Source of the DNA: Trichomonas tenax
Taxonomy: Eukaryota > Parabasalia > Trichomonadida > Trichomonadidae
Assembly (NCBI GenBank): GCA_023091735.1
Contig: JALKBU010000068.1
Coordinates: 32,160 to 96,159, forward strand
Length of the DNA stretch: 64,000 bases
Direction of reading: 5' to 3'
Of this stretch, positions 51,961-61,202 are shown piece by piece; the stretch's first letter is position 1; the number at the start of each line of letters is the position of its first letter. Under the pieces are notes generated by a model, which saw nothing but the letters and a program-made list of their open reading frames with translations, made no database searches and was not told the DNA's origin. A program made the position numbers and the translations under genes.

Positions 51961-52552
51961 TGATATTGAAAAATAATCACAATTACTATCGATAACAGCC
52001 GCAAAAACAAGTTATTTGATTTTTTCATCATTATGATATTTCAACAATCAATGTTAACCCATCAATGATGAATAATGTGTTACAATATAATTTGACGTTT
52101 TCCATAGAAAAGTTTTATTGCATTATAGCCATAGCTCCAACTATAGAAGTATAATATATTTTTGTGGAAAACAATAGAAAAAAATCATTTAAAATAAAAA
52201 TATTGAATCATTAAAAGCGAATCGATATTACGAAAATCGAATACTGTTTAGTAAATATATTCCATTCGAAATGAGAAATGAATATCGAAGCTGAAGCACA
52301 AAATATTTGTTAACACAGTTTGTGAACTGTAATTTCAGAGGAACTGAATTAAAGACTTCATACAATTCATAACATTCTTATAATGGTTATTAGTTCACAA
52401 ATTTGTTATCACTACACAGACTTCATATGTTGTTGCTGTATATACAAATATTGAAGTCTTATATCAAGTTTGTTAATTATCGTGAATCAAAATATTTATG
52501 ATTGATGTGTGTATTGAAAATAAAGAGAATTAATAATATTGTATAAATAAAT
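51961..52552. other. Spacer with the second copy of the duplicated flank
   Basis: About 52200-52350 matches 51040-51210 in direct orientation. Otherwise AT-rich with no gene. Confidence 0.5.
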
Positions 52553-55500
52553 TTAAGAATTAATAAACAATAAAAGAGAGTTTCCGTCTGGGAAGACCAT
52601 GTACTCGATCTCCCTTCCGAAGATGTATGCTTTCTGAAGAGTGTGGATTTCGATCTCTGAGTTTGAGATCATCTTCAGAACGCGCCAATCGACAGCAACA
52701 CCGCCGACATTTGCATATTTAGTGAGTGCGTTCGCTGTTGGGAGAGAAGGAGACATAACAAGCAAACCGTGGATCGATGTCCTGTTGATCAGACAGAACG
52801 CTCCATCTGCACCGGAAACACCAATCCGGACATCATCGCGCTCTGATAATATGTGGAGAGTGAACGCCATCGCATCTTTGAAGTGTTGGTTGTCGCATGA
52901 GAATGTGCCGTATGTTGTGAAAACGAAATTGAAGCTCCATTGGAAGTTGTTGTATGAGAACATCGTTCTGTACCTGTCAGCGAACTCCTTCATCTTGTCG
53001 CCGAATGCTTGGTTCTCGAGAAGATCGCCGCTGTCGGGGAAGAAAACGTCGACAGAACAAATTGTTTCTGCGTATGTGCATCCGTCTTTATGTGTAGAGA
53101 CAGACGACGGGAAGAAGCTGTCGTTGAGCGTTGTGAGTTGTTTCGTGATCTTAGTGAACTCAGCCTTCAACGCGTGCATCGTTGTGATGTCTTTGATGAC
53201 TGTGATCTTCATAGAGCAGTCGACATTATGCATGTAAGAACTCGCGAGTGTTGTGTCGATCTTGAAGTGCTGCATTGTTCCGTTCGGAAGAACTCTCTGC
53301 GTCGGAAGTTCTCCCAGTGGTTGCCCAACAACTATAGACTCTAGGAAGAAATTTGTCGCCGCCCAGTTCGCTGAGATAACGATTCCTTTAGAATTCGTCG
53401 CGAAAACGCCAACGGGCATCACTGAGAGTGCTCTCGTTGATATAGTTTCGTGTGGGAACGGAATGCACTTCATCTGCTGACCGTCGTCCCATGGAACTTC
53501 TTCTGGCAATGTGTTAACGAATCTGCTGAAGAATCTGATCGCTTTGTATATTCTAATGATCGCTTGAACGGAGAACGAAAACGCGATGACTGCCAAAACG
53601 ACAACTAAAAGCGCAAAGGCACTGTAGAGGAAAGCAACGCCTTCCTCCCACTTCCATGAGTTCTCCATTTCAATTGAGAACATCAATGTTTCGTTGACTT
53701 GTCGATGCATTCTTTGTATTCGCAAACATGGAATCAATAAATTTGGATTCTTCAAAACATCAACGCTGTCTGTAATGAGTTCTATTAGAGCTGAATTTGT
53801 GACGAGATACTTAGCATCTTCTTTATCACGTGCTAATCGCAAAACTTCGGGGCATTCGATAAATATCAAATAATTTGGTGGAAGTTGTCCTGAATTGTTG
53901 AAATCCTTCGCAAAACTAGGGAATTTGATTCCCAATATACTGCCGCATTCCATTCTATAGTATTCCAACCAGTCGATGTAGTTCTCTATTCCAGAAGCGT
54001 TGTAGCTGACTCCTGTGAGAGTGAACAACGATGCGACTTTTAGCGATGGCAAAAAAGTGCACGCCATGATGAATTTGTAGCGATCGTAGATGTGCTTTGA
54101 AACTAAAAGAGAAATTCCACAACAGCAGAAAGCTAAAACGATGGCAGAAACAACAGCAACTAAATGCGTCAACAGCTGTCGCGTCGAGAAATTGATTGAT
54201 GAAGCTTCGGATTTCGATCGTTTTGAATTCGATGTATTTGCGTTGAGACTCGTTTTCAATATGTAATTAACAACTTTCTTCTTTAACAGCAAAGGCTGCG
54301 CAAACAGAAGTTTGAGTTTCCTTGACATGTTGATCTGTATTGCGATGAAACAAATGAAATCTCCAATAATTGATGCTTCGATGACTCTAACTATGATTTT
54401 TGTTGATACATCGTGACTGACAACGAGATTGTGATAATCATCGATGAGATTATATCCCCTGGTAAACAAATACTCTGTCAATCTTTGTATTCCTTTCGTT
54501 AGAACTGTGAAATTGTTTGATTCGACAATTTCAGAGAAATTTTGAGCTTTGAGTTGCCCAATGATCTTTTTCGCTGCTGTCAGTGTTGATTTGAAGTTAA
54601 CAAGTATCTCCGGTCTGTTTCGAAGCCACTTCTTCTGATTAAATGCTCTGCTCTCGTTTTTATACATTTCGTCTAATGTTAATGTCAAAATGTCATAATC
54701 GACTTTCGTGTTTGTTGTTGTGTTCGCAAAAACGTCCCAGAAGAGCAATTCGAAGGCGGAATAGACGTAAGTGAACTGGTTGATCTCATAGAAGTTCTCT
54801 TTGTCGAGGGAATGAATGAATTTAATCAATGTCGCACCACTCCAAAAACACATAACGAATGGAACAATGACTGTTATTAATGTGACAATGAACTCACGGC
54901 GAACGAATTTCTTTCCATATTTATCACCGCGTTGAGAAAGTTTGACTTTCTTACGATCCAAGAAGAAATCTTTCTCTCTGTATGTCGTCTGTCCGAACTG
55001 ACTCGCGCAGAGTTTAAATTTGCCGTTCATGAATTCCGCGTCGTCGTTCATGATCCACTCAGAAGGACGCATTCCTGGCTCAACAACATCGACTTTGATG
55101 TCCTTCAGTTCGTCATATTCGCAGCTGATTTTGCTGATGAACATGTAATAAGGCAATTTGAAGAATTTAAACTGCTTTTCGAGCTCCGAAAGATTTTGGT
55201 ATAATTTTTTGAATTGTTCGACTTTTTTGTAGATTTGATAAATGATGTTTTGCGATATTGTCGCGTTGTCGTAGAGAATGTAGTTCCAGTATTTACACAT
55301 CAGATCGTTGACTGTTTCTATCGAATCTAAATATGCGAATTTTTTGAGAGATGTGCAATCGTCGTCGTTATATTTACTGTATATATCAAGTGTCAACAGG
55401 AAATAGAGTTCGTTGAAGAAAGTTCGCTTCGACAAACAAGAAAGTGAAGAAAAAATATCTTGTCGCTTAAGTAATGTGTTTGATTGAGAAATGGAAAGCG

Positions 55501-56638
55501 CAAACAGGAATAGATGTAAATCTATGGCATCAGGCCACTTTTCACGCACAGCATCGAATAATTCAGGCGTTATTGTGATCGATTCTTGAAGAAGTCCGAC
55601 ATAGCCGAAAAAGATTGACGATGAGATTTTTAACTTCATAATACCTTCAACAGAATAATCAAAAGACTTCGCACGACGATATGAAACATATGTAAAAATA
55701 ATTGCGATAATTATCGAAACAACCATCAAAACGAGCATAGCAAAATTGATATAGAAGTAATTAAACTTCGTGTAGTATGTGAGAAAACCCGTTACTATCG
55801 AATTGAAGAAAAAGCATAATGTCAAGAATATTAAGACGATTCTGATAGGAATTGATGATGTGAATGGGTGTTTTAATGTGAAAAACACGAGAAAACCCGA
55901 TAAAACTATGATTGATGGCGATAAATGTCTAAAACTTGGATATTGTTGGAACAGCTTCAAAACAAGAGTAATTCCCATGATAAAAAGGAACTGGAAGTCC
56001 TTACAAGGCGATATAATGCATCTTTTCGTTTGAACTTTAATTTGAAGTACATCACCGATAATTCCTATGATGAGACCCGGAAAACAGTATATGAAGCATA
56101 TGACGGACATTGCTCTTATGCTCTGATTCGAAACAATCACTGTTGGCGTTGTTACAGCGACAGTTGCTGAAGTTAGAGTGTAAATGAATATTACGATGTG
56201 GAAAAGTCCGGGAATGACAGACAAATATCCAGTCATTACTTTGTTAAGATAGCGAGAAATGAAGAAATGAATTACAAATGCGTAATATATTGTGTAAATG
56301 ATGATAATCATTATAGAAATGAAGAGATAAGGCGAAACAAAGAGGTTACTGTCGATTAAAGCGTAATCAATCGATATAATGTGATAAAAATCTTGCGCCC
56401 ACGAGAGATAGCCCTTCTCTCCCGCGGGGACATCGACTGGGAAGATATTGATGACGTAAACAATGAGGAAGAGATAGACCAAAATCAACAACAAGACGCG
56501 TGCGAATTCAGTACTCGACGAATCATCGTTAATTTTGCTGTAAAAAGGCAAGAGTGACTTGAACACGCGTTCAGAAGAATAAGTCAAAATGATGGACCGC
56601 TTATTACTGGAATGGTTGTCGTTAATATTGGAATTCAA
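52553..56638 (-). CDS. Polytopic PAS/cyclase-like membrane protein, catalytically degenerate (1361 aa)
   Basis: The order is that of the large trichomonad adenylate/guanylate-cyclase family: about 10 hydrophobic segments in the first 330 residues, a long cytosolic/extracytosolic middle and further TM helices (about 570, 780, 830 and 1010). A PAS domain follows (about 1070-1160: MPVGVFATNSKGIVISANWA) and then a C-terminal cyclase-fold region. In that last region the class III hallmarks are missing. CSVDVFFPDSGDL stands where the metal-binding FSDIVGFT should be, FTTYGTFSCDN replaces the GDAY strand, and no GDTVNxAxR is found. No in-frame ATG opens the first TM block: the frame starts at a TTG, while an ATG about 20 bases upstream is out of register, so a 5' frameshift is possible. 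Signalling by PAS/receptor function, not catalysis, is inferred. Confidence 0.7.
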   Translation of the reverse strand: MNSNINDNHSSNKRSIILTYSSERVFKSLLPFYSKINDDSSSTEFARVLLLILVYLFLIVYVINIFPVDVPAGEKGYLSWAQDFYHIISIDYALIDSNLFVSPYLFISIMIIIIYTIYYAFVIHFFISRYLNKVMTGYLSVIPGLFHIVIFIYTLTSATVAVTTPTVIVSNQSIRAMSVICFIYCFPGLIIGIIGDVLQIKVQTKRCIISPCKDFQFLFIMGITLVLKLFQQYPSFRHLSPSIIVLSGFLVFFTLKHPFTSSIPIRIVLIFLTLCFFFNSIVTGFLTYYTKFNYFYINFAMLVLMVVSIIIAIIFTYVSYRRAKSFDYSVEGIMKLKISSSIFFGYVGLLQESITITPELFDAVREKWPDAIDLHLFLFALSISQSNTLLKRQDIFSSLSCLSKRTFFNELYFLLTLDIYSKYNDDDCTSLKKFAYLDSIETVNDLMCKYWNYILYDNATISQNIIYQIYKKVEQFKKLYQNLSELEKQFKFFKLPYYMFISKISCEYDELKDIKVDVVEPGMRPSEWIMNDDAEFMNGKFKLCASQFGQTTYREKDFFLDRKKVKLSQRGDKYGKKFVRREFIVTLITVIVPFVMCFWSGATLIKFIHSLDKENFYEINQFTYVYSAFELLFWDVFANTTTNTKVDYDILTLTLDEMYKNESRAFNQKKWLRNRPEILVNFKSTLTAAKKIIGQLKAQNFSEIVESNNFTVLTKGIQRLTEYLFTRGYNLIDDYHNLVVSHDVSTKIIVRVIEASIIGDFICFIAIQINMSRKLKLLFAQPLLLKKKVVNYILKTSLNANTSNSKRSKSEASSINFSTRQLLTHLVAVVSAIVLAFCCCGISLLVSKHIYDRYKFIMACTFLPSLKVASLFTLTGVSYNASGIENYIDWLEYYRMECGSILGIKFPSFAKDFNNSGQLPPNYLIFIECPEVLRLARDKEDAKYLVTNSALIELITDSVDVLKNPNLLIPCLRIQRMHRQVNETLMFSIEMENSWKWEEGVAFLYSAFALLVVVLAVIAFSFSVQAIIRIYKAIRFFSRFVNTLPEEVPWDDGQQMKCIPFPHETISTRALSVMPVGVFATNSKGIVISANWAATNFFLESIVVGQPLGELPTQRVLPNGTMQHFKIDTTLASSYMHNVDCSMKITVIKDITTMHALKAEFTKITKQLTTLNDSFFPSSVSTHKDGCTYAETICSVDVFFPDSGDLLENQAFGDKMKEFADRYRTMFSYNNFQWSFNFVFTTYGTFSCDNQHFKDAMAFTLHILSERDDVRIGVSGADGAFCLINRTSIHGLLVMSPSLPTANALTKYANVGGVAVDWRVLKMISNSEIEIHTLQKAYIFGREIEYMVFPDGNSLLLFINS

Positions 56639-57700
56639 AATATTTTTGATTTTTCATGTAAATCTTTAAAAACCTTAATTTTATGATTTTTGTACTTCCC
56701 AAAGAGAGCTTAAACGAAATTTCTAGTTATTTTTGCTTTCAAGAAAATGAAAATTTTGTCATGTGTTATTTTACGTGCCATATTACAGTATTGAATACTT
56801 TATGTTGTCAGAAAATCATTAATTTTCTCTAAACTCCTTTAATATTGATCGAATCTAAAAACAGACATTATGTATTTTTTTCTTTAATTTCTGTTCTCAT
56901 GTTCTATATCGAGAAAACTCTTATTTACACCAATAAAATGCAGAAAATTAATTGATAAATTAGTTAATTTGGGAAATATAATTTTGATGAATAAAAATCC
57001 TAAGACATTCAATGTTTATTGGTTTACAATGCATAACCAAATTAGGCTATTTGATGTTCAAATGTTAAATTGATCGTTAATATATTTATTTGATGAAATA
57101 GTGAAAAATATGAACATTTTGTTGTTTCATGGAGTTCCAACCTTGCAAACATTTTTCACAGTATTTTATTTCATTTTGGGCTCAGTTATATCAATGTTCA
57201 GCTAATCTTCAGATAGAATCTTTTAAATTATATTTTGGATTGTGTTTTTTGTTTACCAATAGTAAAATTTCATGGTTCTACTTGTAGCCTTAATGATATG
57301 CAGTAAGAAATCATATGGTTTTCTATATGAAACAATATCATAGCCAAAATGTGGAAATCTGATCGTTTTTATTGATAGACACGATCCTATCCACAGAAAG
57401 GAAGGTATTTTCATCAGTAGAAAAGGCAGATTTGGGATATAGTCAAAAATCGAAAATCGACATCGAAATTCAACAAAAAACTGTGTGCAGTGCATTTTGA
57501 ATCATCAAATATCAACAATCACCAACCAAATAAATTTCGATATTCATTGTTTGTTCAGTAGTATAGTAGGTGGGTCACTTGTCACTCTAGATATAGAGGA
57601 TGTATTCCAACATATATATTTATAATGTAATTCCGGACATTAATTTTTAAGTTTATTTTTAAAATAATTTATTTTTTTATTTTGTCTAAAAATAATATAT
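56639..57700. other. Spacer with TTACRTGNCA-type sites near its left end
   Basis: TTTCATGTAA (56652), TGTCATGTGT (56757) and TTACGTGCCA (56771) lie upstream of the cyclase-like gene. The rest is AT-rich. The minus frame at 57253-57495 starts with ATG but has no domain, and I do not call it a gene. Confidence 0.45.
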
Positions 57701-58468
57701 ATGGCTATCGTTCCACCTGAGCTTATGAAGAAATGGGGAATTAAGCAATTAAAAGTTGATGAATTTTCAAACAAATCTAAGAACCCGAAGAGTTCAGACT
57801 CCTCGAGTCATGAAAACGTAAGAAAACAACCCTTCGAGAATGAGACCCAAGGGGTCAAAACTGATACAATTGAAGATTTAACATCTATTAAAACAGATCG
57901 TGGTCTAAATCCTGAATGGATTAAAGAACAATTTAAAAATGAAGATTGTGAATTAATAAATGAATATAAAGGATGTGAAAGTGAGCTTATTTATAGATGT
58001 AAAGGTAAAGACCCTTCAGGTCAAGGCTCAAGGAGCCAAATATTTTCAATTACGTGGCATAGATGGAATAAAGGTGAAAGACCTCATAAATGTGACTAAG
58101 ATGAAATAAAATCGTTGAAAATCCAAAAGAAAATGGTGTTTCTATATATTGCATCCGTAAAGTTCCAAAAAAGCGGAAGACGAATGAATAGAAGAATTTA
58201 TAATCCTGAATATATTAAAATGATATTCAAAAATGAAGATTGTGATGTATTAAATGCTGATGAATATTTAAACGTTAAAACGAAATTAAAATGTAAATAT
58301 ATTGGAAATGATGAAAGATGTAAAGATAAAGATAAAATTTATAGTGTATGTTTTAATAACTGGAAGTCATTAGGTATTAGAAAACATTTTAAAGAATATG
58401 GTAAATCAATACAATTCTTCAATGGTGAACATCAAACTGAAATCATTGATGAGGGTGATGGAGTGTAA
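57701..58468 (+). pseudogene. Two-module protein of mobile-element or giant-virus type, split by one stop
   Basis: The two open pieces (57701-58099 and 58115-58468) are in the same frame, separated only by a TAA at 58097-58099, so this is one reading frame of about 255 codons with a nonsense codon. Each half carries the same module: NPEWIKEQFKNEDCELINEY with LIYRCKGKD and ITWHRWNKGERPHKC, then NPEYIKMIFKNEDCDVLNAD with TKLKCKYIGND and VCFNNWKSLG. The K-hydrophobic-C...W-[NK]-x-G pattern resembles the short treble-clef-like modules of large DNA viruses and Maverick-type elements; this is a resemblance, not proof. A/T-ending codons set it apart from housekeeping genes. Host origin is also possible. 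Confidence 0.55.
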
Positions 58469-58508
58469 ACTCTGGTGCAACCCGTAGGGCAAAGTGCATG
58501 GAACTTCT

Positions 58509-58592
58509 TTAAGCTGAATTTAATACTGCAATTATTTGATTTATTCTATCTTCAATAATGTTTATTCTATTTGTTAAATCTTCTATTTTCAT
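58509..58592 (-). CDS. Very short helical ORF (about 27 aa), doubtful
   Basis: MKIEDLTNRINIIEDRINQI and a few more residues form a regular amphipathic coiled coil, starting at an ATG preceded by GAGTGACAGC. It may be the tail of the longer minus-strand frame (58799-58509) overlapping the ORF above. Listed because the coiled-coil periodicity is clear, but it may be chance. Confidence 0.2.
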   Translation of the reverse strand: MKIEDLTNRINIIEDRINQIIAVLNSA

Positions 58593-58656
58593 TAATGCTG
58601 TCACTCTTGATTGAGGAATAGATTTTAAACTTACTATCCCTTTTATTTTTGTATAA

Positions 58657-58986
58657 ATGAATATTAAAACGTTCGATCTACGATCTTTAGGATTTACAGG
58701 TAGGGAATTATCAAAAATAATGAATGATTTTGATGATGGTGAATATCCAACATATTTACAAAATATAAAAGCACTTACTGAATTATTAAATGATTTCAAA
58801 TCTAATGTTAGATTAAATAAGCAATCAATAATGACGTTTTTATACCCACCCCCTAAAATTACAGAATCACTTCCTGTTGAGGAATTTTATAATGAACGTA
58901 TACATGACTATGAATATTATAATAATGAAATAGAACAATTTGAAAAGTTAAGAGATGAAATAGATAATAGAATTAAAAAATATTAA
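58657..58986 (+). CDS. Small AT-biased ORF next to the two-module gene (109 aa)
   Basis: MNIKTFDLRSLGFTGRELSK begins a helical, acidic protein ending NEIEQFEKLRDEIDNRIKKY (coiled-coil-like). LGFTGRELSKIMNDFDDGEYP recalls the short helical turn in C-terminal regions of CCA-adding-type enzymes (G..G..I...L......G), but the rest does not match. Codons are A/T-ending like those of the preceding ORF. It starts at a clean ATG, overlapped by a minus-strand frame (58509-58799) whose last 27 codons (MKIEDLTNRINIIEDRINQI) also look helical. I read it as part of an accessory, possibly mobile, cassette. Function unknown. Confidence 0.5.
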   Translation: MNIKTFDLRSLGFTGRELSKIMNDFDDGEYPTYLQNIKALTELLNDFKSNVRLNKQSIMTFLYPPPKITESLPVEEFYNERIHDYEYYNNEIEQFEKLRDEIDNRIKKY

Positions 58987-59150
58987 TATTTTGACACATA
59001 AAACTAGTGATTCTGACAACTTTACATGTCAGATAATGTCACTTTCTGTGTCACTTTTTCGTGACAACTTTCAGTGCGTGACATTGATTTGCATATATTA
59101 ATATTATAATTATCTCATACAATAAAATCATTGCGAAATCAATGACTTTT
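58987..59150. promoter_or_regulatory. Dense cluster of TGACA/TGTCAC motifs
   Basis: Within about 110 bases: TGACACATAA (58992), CTGACAACTT, TTACATGTCA (59022), ATGTCACTTT, GTGTCACTTTTTCGTGACAA and GCGTGACATT. These are mixtures of TTACRTGNCA and the AAAAGTGACA/TCACTTT elements on both strands. It lies between the AT-biased ORF and the hairpin cluster, so it could be the promoter of the latter. Confidence 0.5.
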
Positions 59151-59182
59151 ATTTAATTTTCTTATTTTCAAAATCAAATATC

Positions 59183-59267
59183 TTTGACAATTGACATGTT
59201 TCTTCTCCATATCGCCATCTGCATGTCTGCATTGGAGGAAATGGACAAGAAGCAGGTCAATTGTCAA
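59183..59267. ncRNA. Candidate small-RNA precursor hairpin 1 (85 nt)
   Basis: TTTGACAATTGAC on the left pairs perfectly with GTCAATTGTCAAA on the right. The stem continues inward through ACATGTTTCTTCTCC / GGACAAGAAGCAGG with scattered mismatches and a G.U pair, then CCA / TGG around a small loop. About 30 paired positions with single mismatches is the shape of a microRNA precursor. Transcription is not shown. Confidence 0.55.
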
Positions 59268-59281
59268 AAATAATCGATCTA

Positions 59282-59306
59282 GAAGTATAGTTAATCGCTA
59301 TACTTC
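59282..59306. ncRNA. Short perfect hairpin between candidates 1 and 3
   Basis: GAAGTATAG pairs perfectly with CTATACTTC around a 7-nt loop TTAATCG. Nine pairs are too few for a precursor; it may be a processing or transcription-termination structure. Confidence 0.4.
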
Positions 59307-59319
59307 ATTATGTAGGGTA

Positions 59320-59381
59320 TACCTCAAATATCTTGGCACTGTAGATGTAATTTTCGTGTTTGCTTGTGCCTGATGTAGGTA
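59320..59381. ncRNA. Candidate small-RNA precursor hairpin 3 (62 nt), weakest of the set
   Basis: Three helices alternate with small bulges: TACCT/AGGTA, ATATC/GATGT (one G.U) and GGCAC/GTGCC, around a 26-nt loop. Confidence 0.35.
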
Positions 59382-59393
59382 ATTTGCCAAAAA

Positions 59394-59501
59394 TTAATAA
59401 ATATCATCAAAAATGATCAATTTCTAGCACAAGCTCTCCAGAACATCTAATATATGGTGAAATTATGCCAGAAATTGATCATTTCTGACAATATTTATTA
59501 A
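59394..59501. ncRNA. Candidate small-RNA precursor hairpin 4 (108 nt)
   Basis: Two 36-nt arms pair with only four mismatches. TTAATAAATAT pairs with ATATTTATTAA, then TCA.AAATGATCAATTTCT pairs with AGAAATTGATCATTT.TGA, then GCA/TGC. The loop is about 36 nt. Confidence 0.6.
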
Positions 59502-59524
59502 CGGATATTTATAAATCATAAATC

Positions 59525-59599
59525 GCTTTGGCTGTCTAATGGCATGACAAACATGTGCCCACAAGCTATCTGTTTGTCATGCTATTAGACAGCTAAAGC
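59525..59599. ncRNA. Candidate small-RNA precursor hairpin 5 (75 nt)
   Basis: The 29-nt arms (59525-59553 and 59571-59599) pair over their whole length. The only two non-Watson-Crick positions are G.U pairs (GGC/GCT, TGG/CTA contexts). The loop is 17 nt. Preservation of pairing through G.U suggests selection on RNA. Confidence 0.65.
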
Positions 59600-59639
59600 A
59601 AGTATTGTAAATCGAAGAATGAAATATTTCGATTCATAG

Positions 59640-59710
59640 CATTTTCTACGAGTCTCTGAGATTGCTAGGCCATCATATGTCTTAGCAACCTCAGAGATCA
59701 GTAGAAAATG
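59640..59710. ncRNA. Candidate small-RNA precursor hairpin 6 (71 nt)
   Basis: The outer helix CATTTTCTAC/GTAGAAAATG is perfect and extends outside through ATTCA/TGAAT. After a small internal loop, TCTCTGAG/CTCAGAGA and TTGCTA/TAGCAA pair with one mismatch between them. The terminal loop is about 12 nt. Confidence 0.65.
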
Positions 59711-59767
59711 TTGAATTGTAAAATGAAATCGAATCAGAACGCTCTGAGCGAATTTTATAACGGCAGA

Positions 59768-59836
59768 CCACTAGTTCTTCACTGGCTAGAGGAATACCTT
59801 CATTGATATCCCTCCAAATCAGCGAAGAACTTGTAG
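59768..59836. ncRNA. Candidate small-RNA precursor hairpin 7 (69 nt)
   Basis: AGTTCTTC/GAAGAACT is perfect, then CTG/CAG. A more irregular helix follows (GAGGAATACC / GATATCCCTC with a bulge and G.U pairs), closed by a short loop. Confidence 0.55.
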
Positions 59837-59839
59837 AAA

Positions 59840-61199
59840 ACGCATTATCAATTTTAATAACGTACAAAGATTATCAAAATTATCAATTTTAGGAGAAAAA
59901 TGTTGAAATTTCCTCAAAAAATTAGTTTTGCCTATAATAACCTATATCAAAAATGAAGTTAATGTAGCAATTTAAAAATTAAACAAACATCAAAAAAGTA
60001 CGTATCTGCCTGTGTCTTTGTAGAAGTGTTCTAAAGAAAAAGTTATGTGTCCAAGTACCCAATTTTGATGTATAAATAACCGAGACTAAATCACTCTATA
60101 AATACATTATTTCTGGATTGTTGTTAGTAGTACTTCTCTTTTGAAAATGATAAAACTCTCTGTTCAGTGTTTAAATACAGCGAAAACTGTCCGCTAAAAT
60201 AAGGTTATCAATAATGGAGACTTTATTGCTTCATATCTCGGGATACTGTTTAGACTTGCGATCCATGCATACATTGTTCCTATATGCATATAGATGCTAT
60301 GCCCAAATTTTCATCCCAAAATGTTTTGAAAATAAAGAGTTCCACACCTTGTATGCATCCACTGAAATAAGCATATAAAACAAAAATTCCGACTGCTGAA
60401 TGCTCATTTTGTATATCCATATCGGATTATCTTATGAAAAACCAGCTGAACATTGAATAAATTGTTGATTTTCTATTTTTATTAACAAAACAATGTTGAG
60501 AGTTAGCAAGCTTACAGTTGGTATCTAAATTGCATAATACATTCGTAAGAGCTAACGTAGAAACATTTTAATTTTTGAAAAATTTTATTCCTCATAAATC
60601 AATGATTTTTATTGATAAAATAGATAAAACACATTAACTAAATGTGTTTTGTGCGCTTGTTTTGGCATAAATGTCCTTTACAGACTCTCACTTTTACATG
60701 CAAGTCTCGGCTTTTTTCAGCATATTTCGACCTTCTGTTTCTCAGGTAAATAATAGAAATTTGAAGATATCTCCTATGTACACCCCGATCCAAATAAAAT
60801 CTAGTTGTTAGCTCACAAAGAAAATCATGAAAATACCGATCAGGTAGGGCTGTGTGAAATAAGGTTAAAATTCATCAGAACTCGAATTTTGCAAATTTTT
60901 TTGAGTTGAAAAAAATTATGAAATTATCAAAATCTGATGCCGCAGACATCTAGCATATACATAGAAGTAGCATGGTATATAAATTTTTTATTCAAAATCA
61001 CGACAGGTTTCTCTAAACTTCCTGCAAAAGTAAAATTGCATCTCATAAGGTTATATTTTTGAATAGTTTACATCAAATGCAAGTCGGGCCTTAAATTAAA
61101 ATTTTATTTTACACATATATTATTTTTTAAGCTTATTTTTATACTTTTAATGTCACTTTTTGTATCAACCCCTGCTAAAAGTATCACTTTTTCGGAAAA
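59840..61199. other. AT-rich spacer, no gene seen
   Basis: About 1.3 kb with no credible frame. I see no hairpins comparable to those before 59840. Confidence 0.4.
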
Positions 61200-61202
61200 G
61201 TT

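Noticed and set aside
57253..57495. 80-codon minus-strand frame in the spacer after the cyclase-like gene
   Set aside because: It has an ATG but no domain and spacer-like composition.
59183..59836. CRISPR-like array
   Set aside because: The hairpins differ in sequence and have no constant direct repeats.
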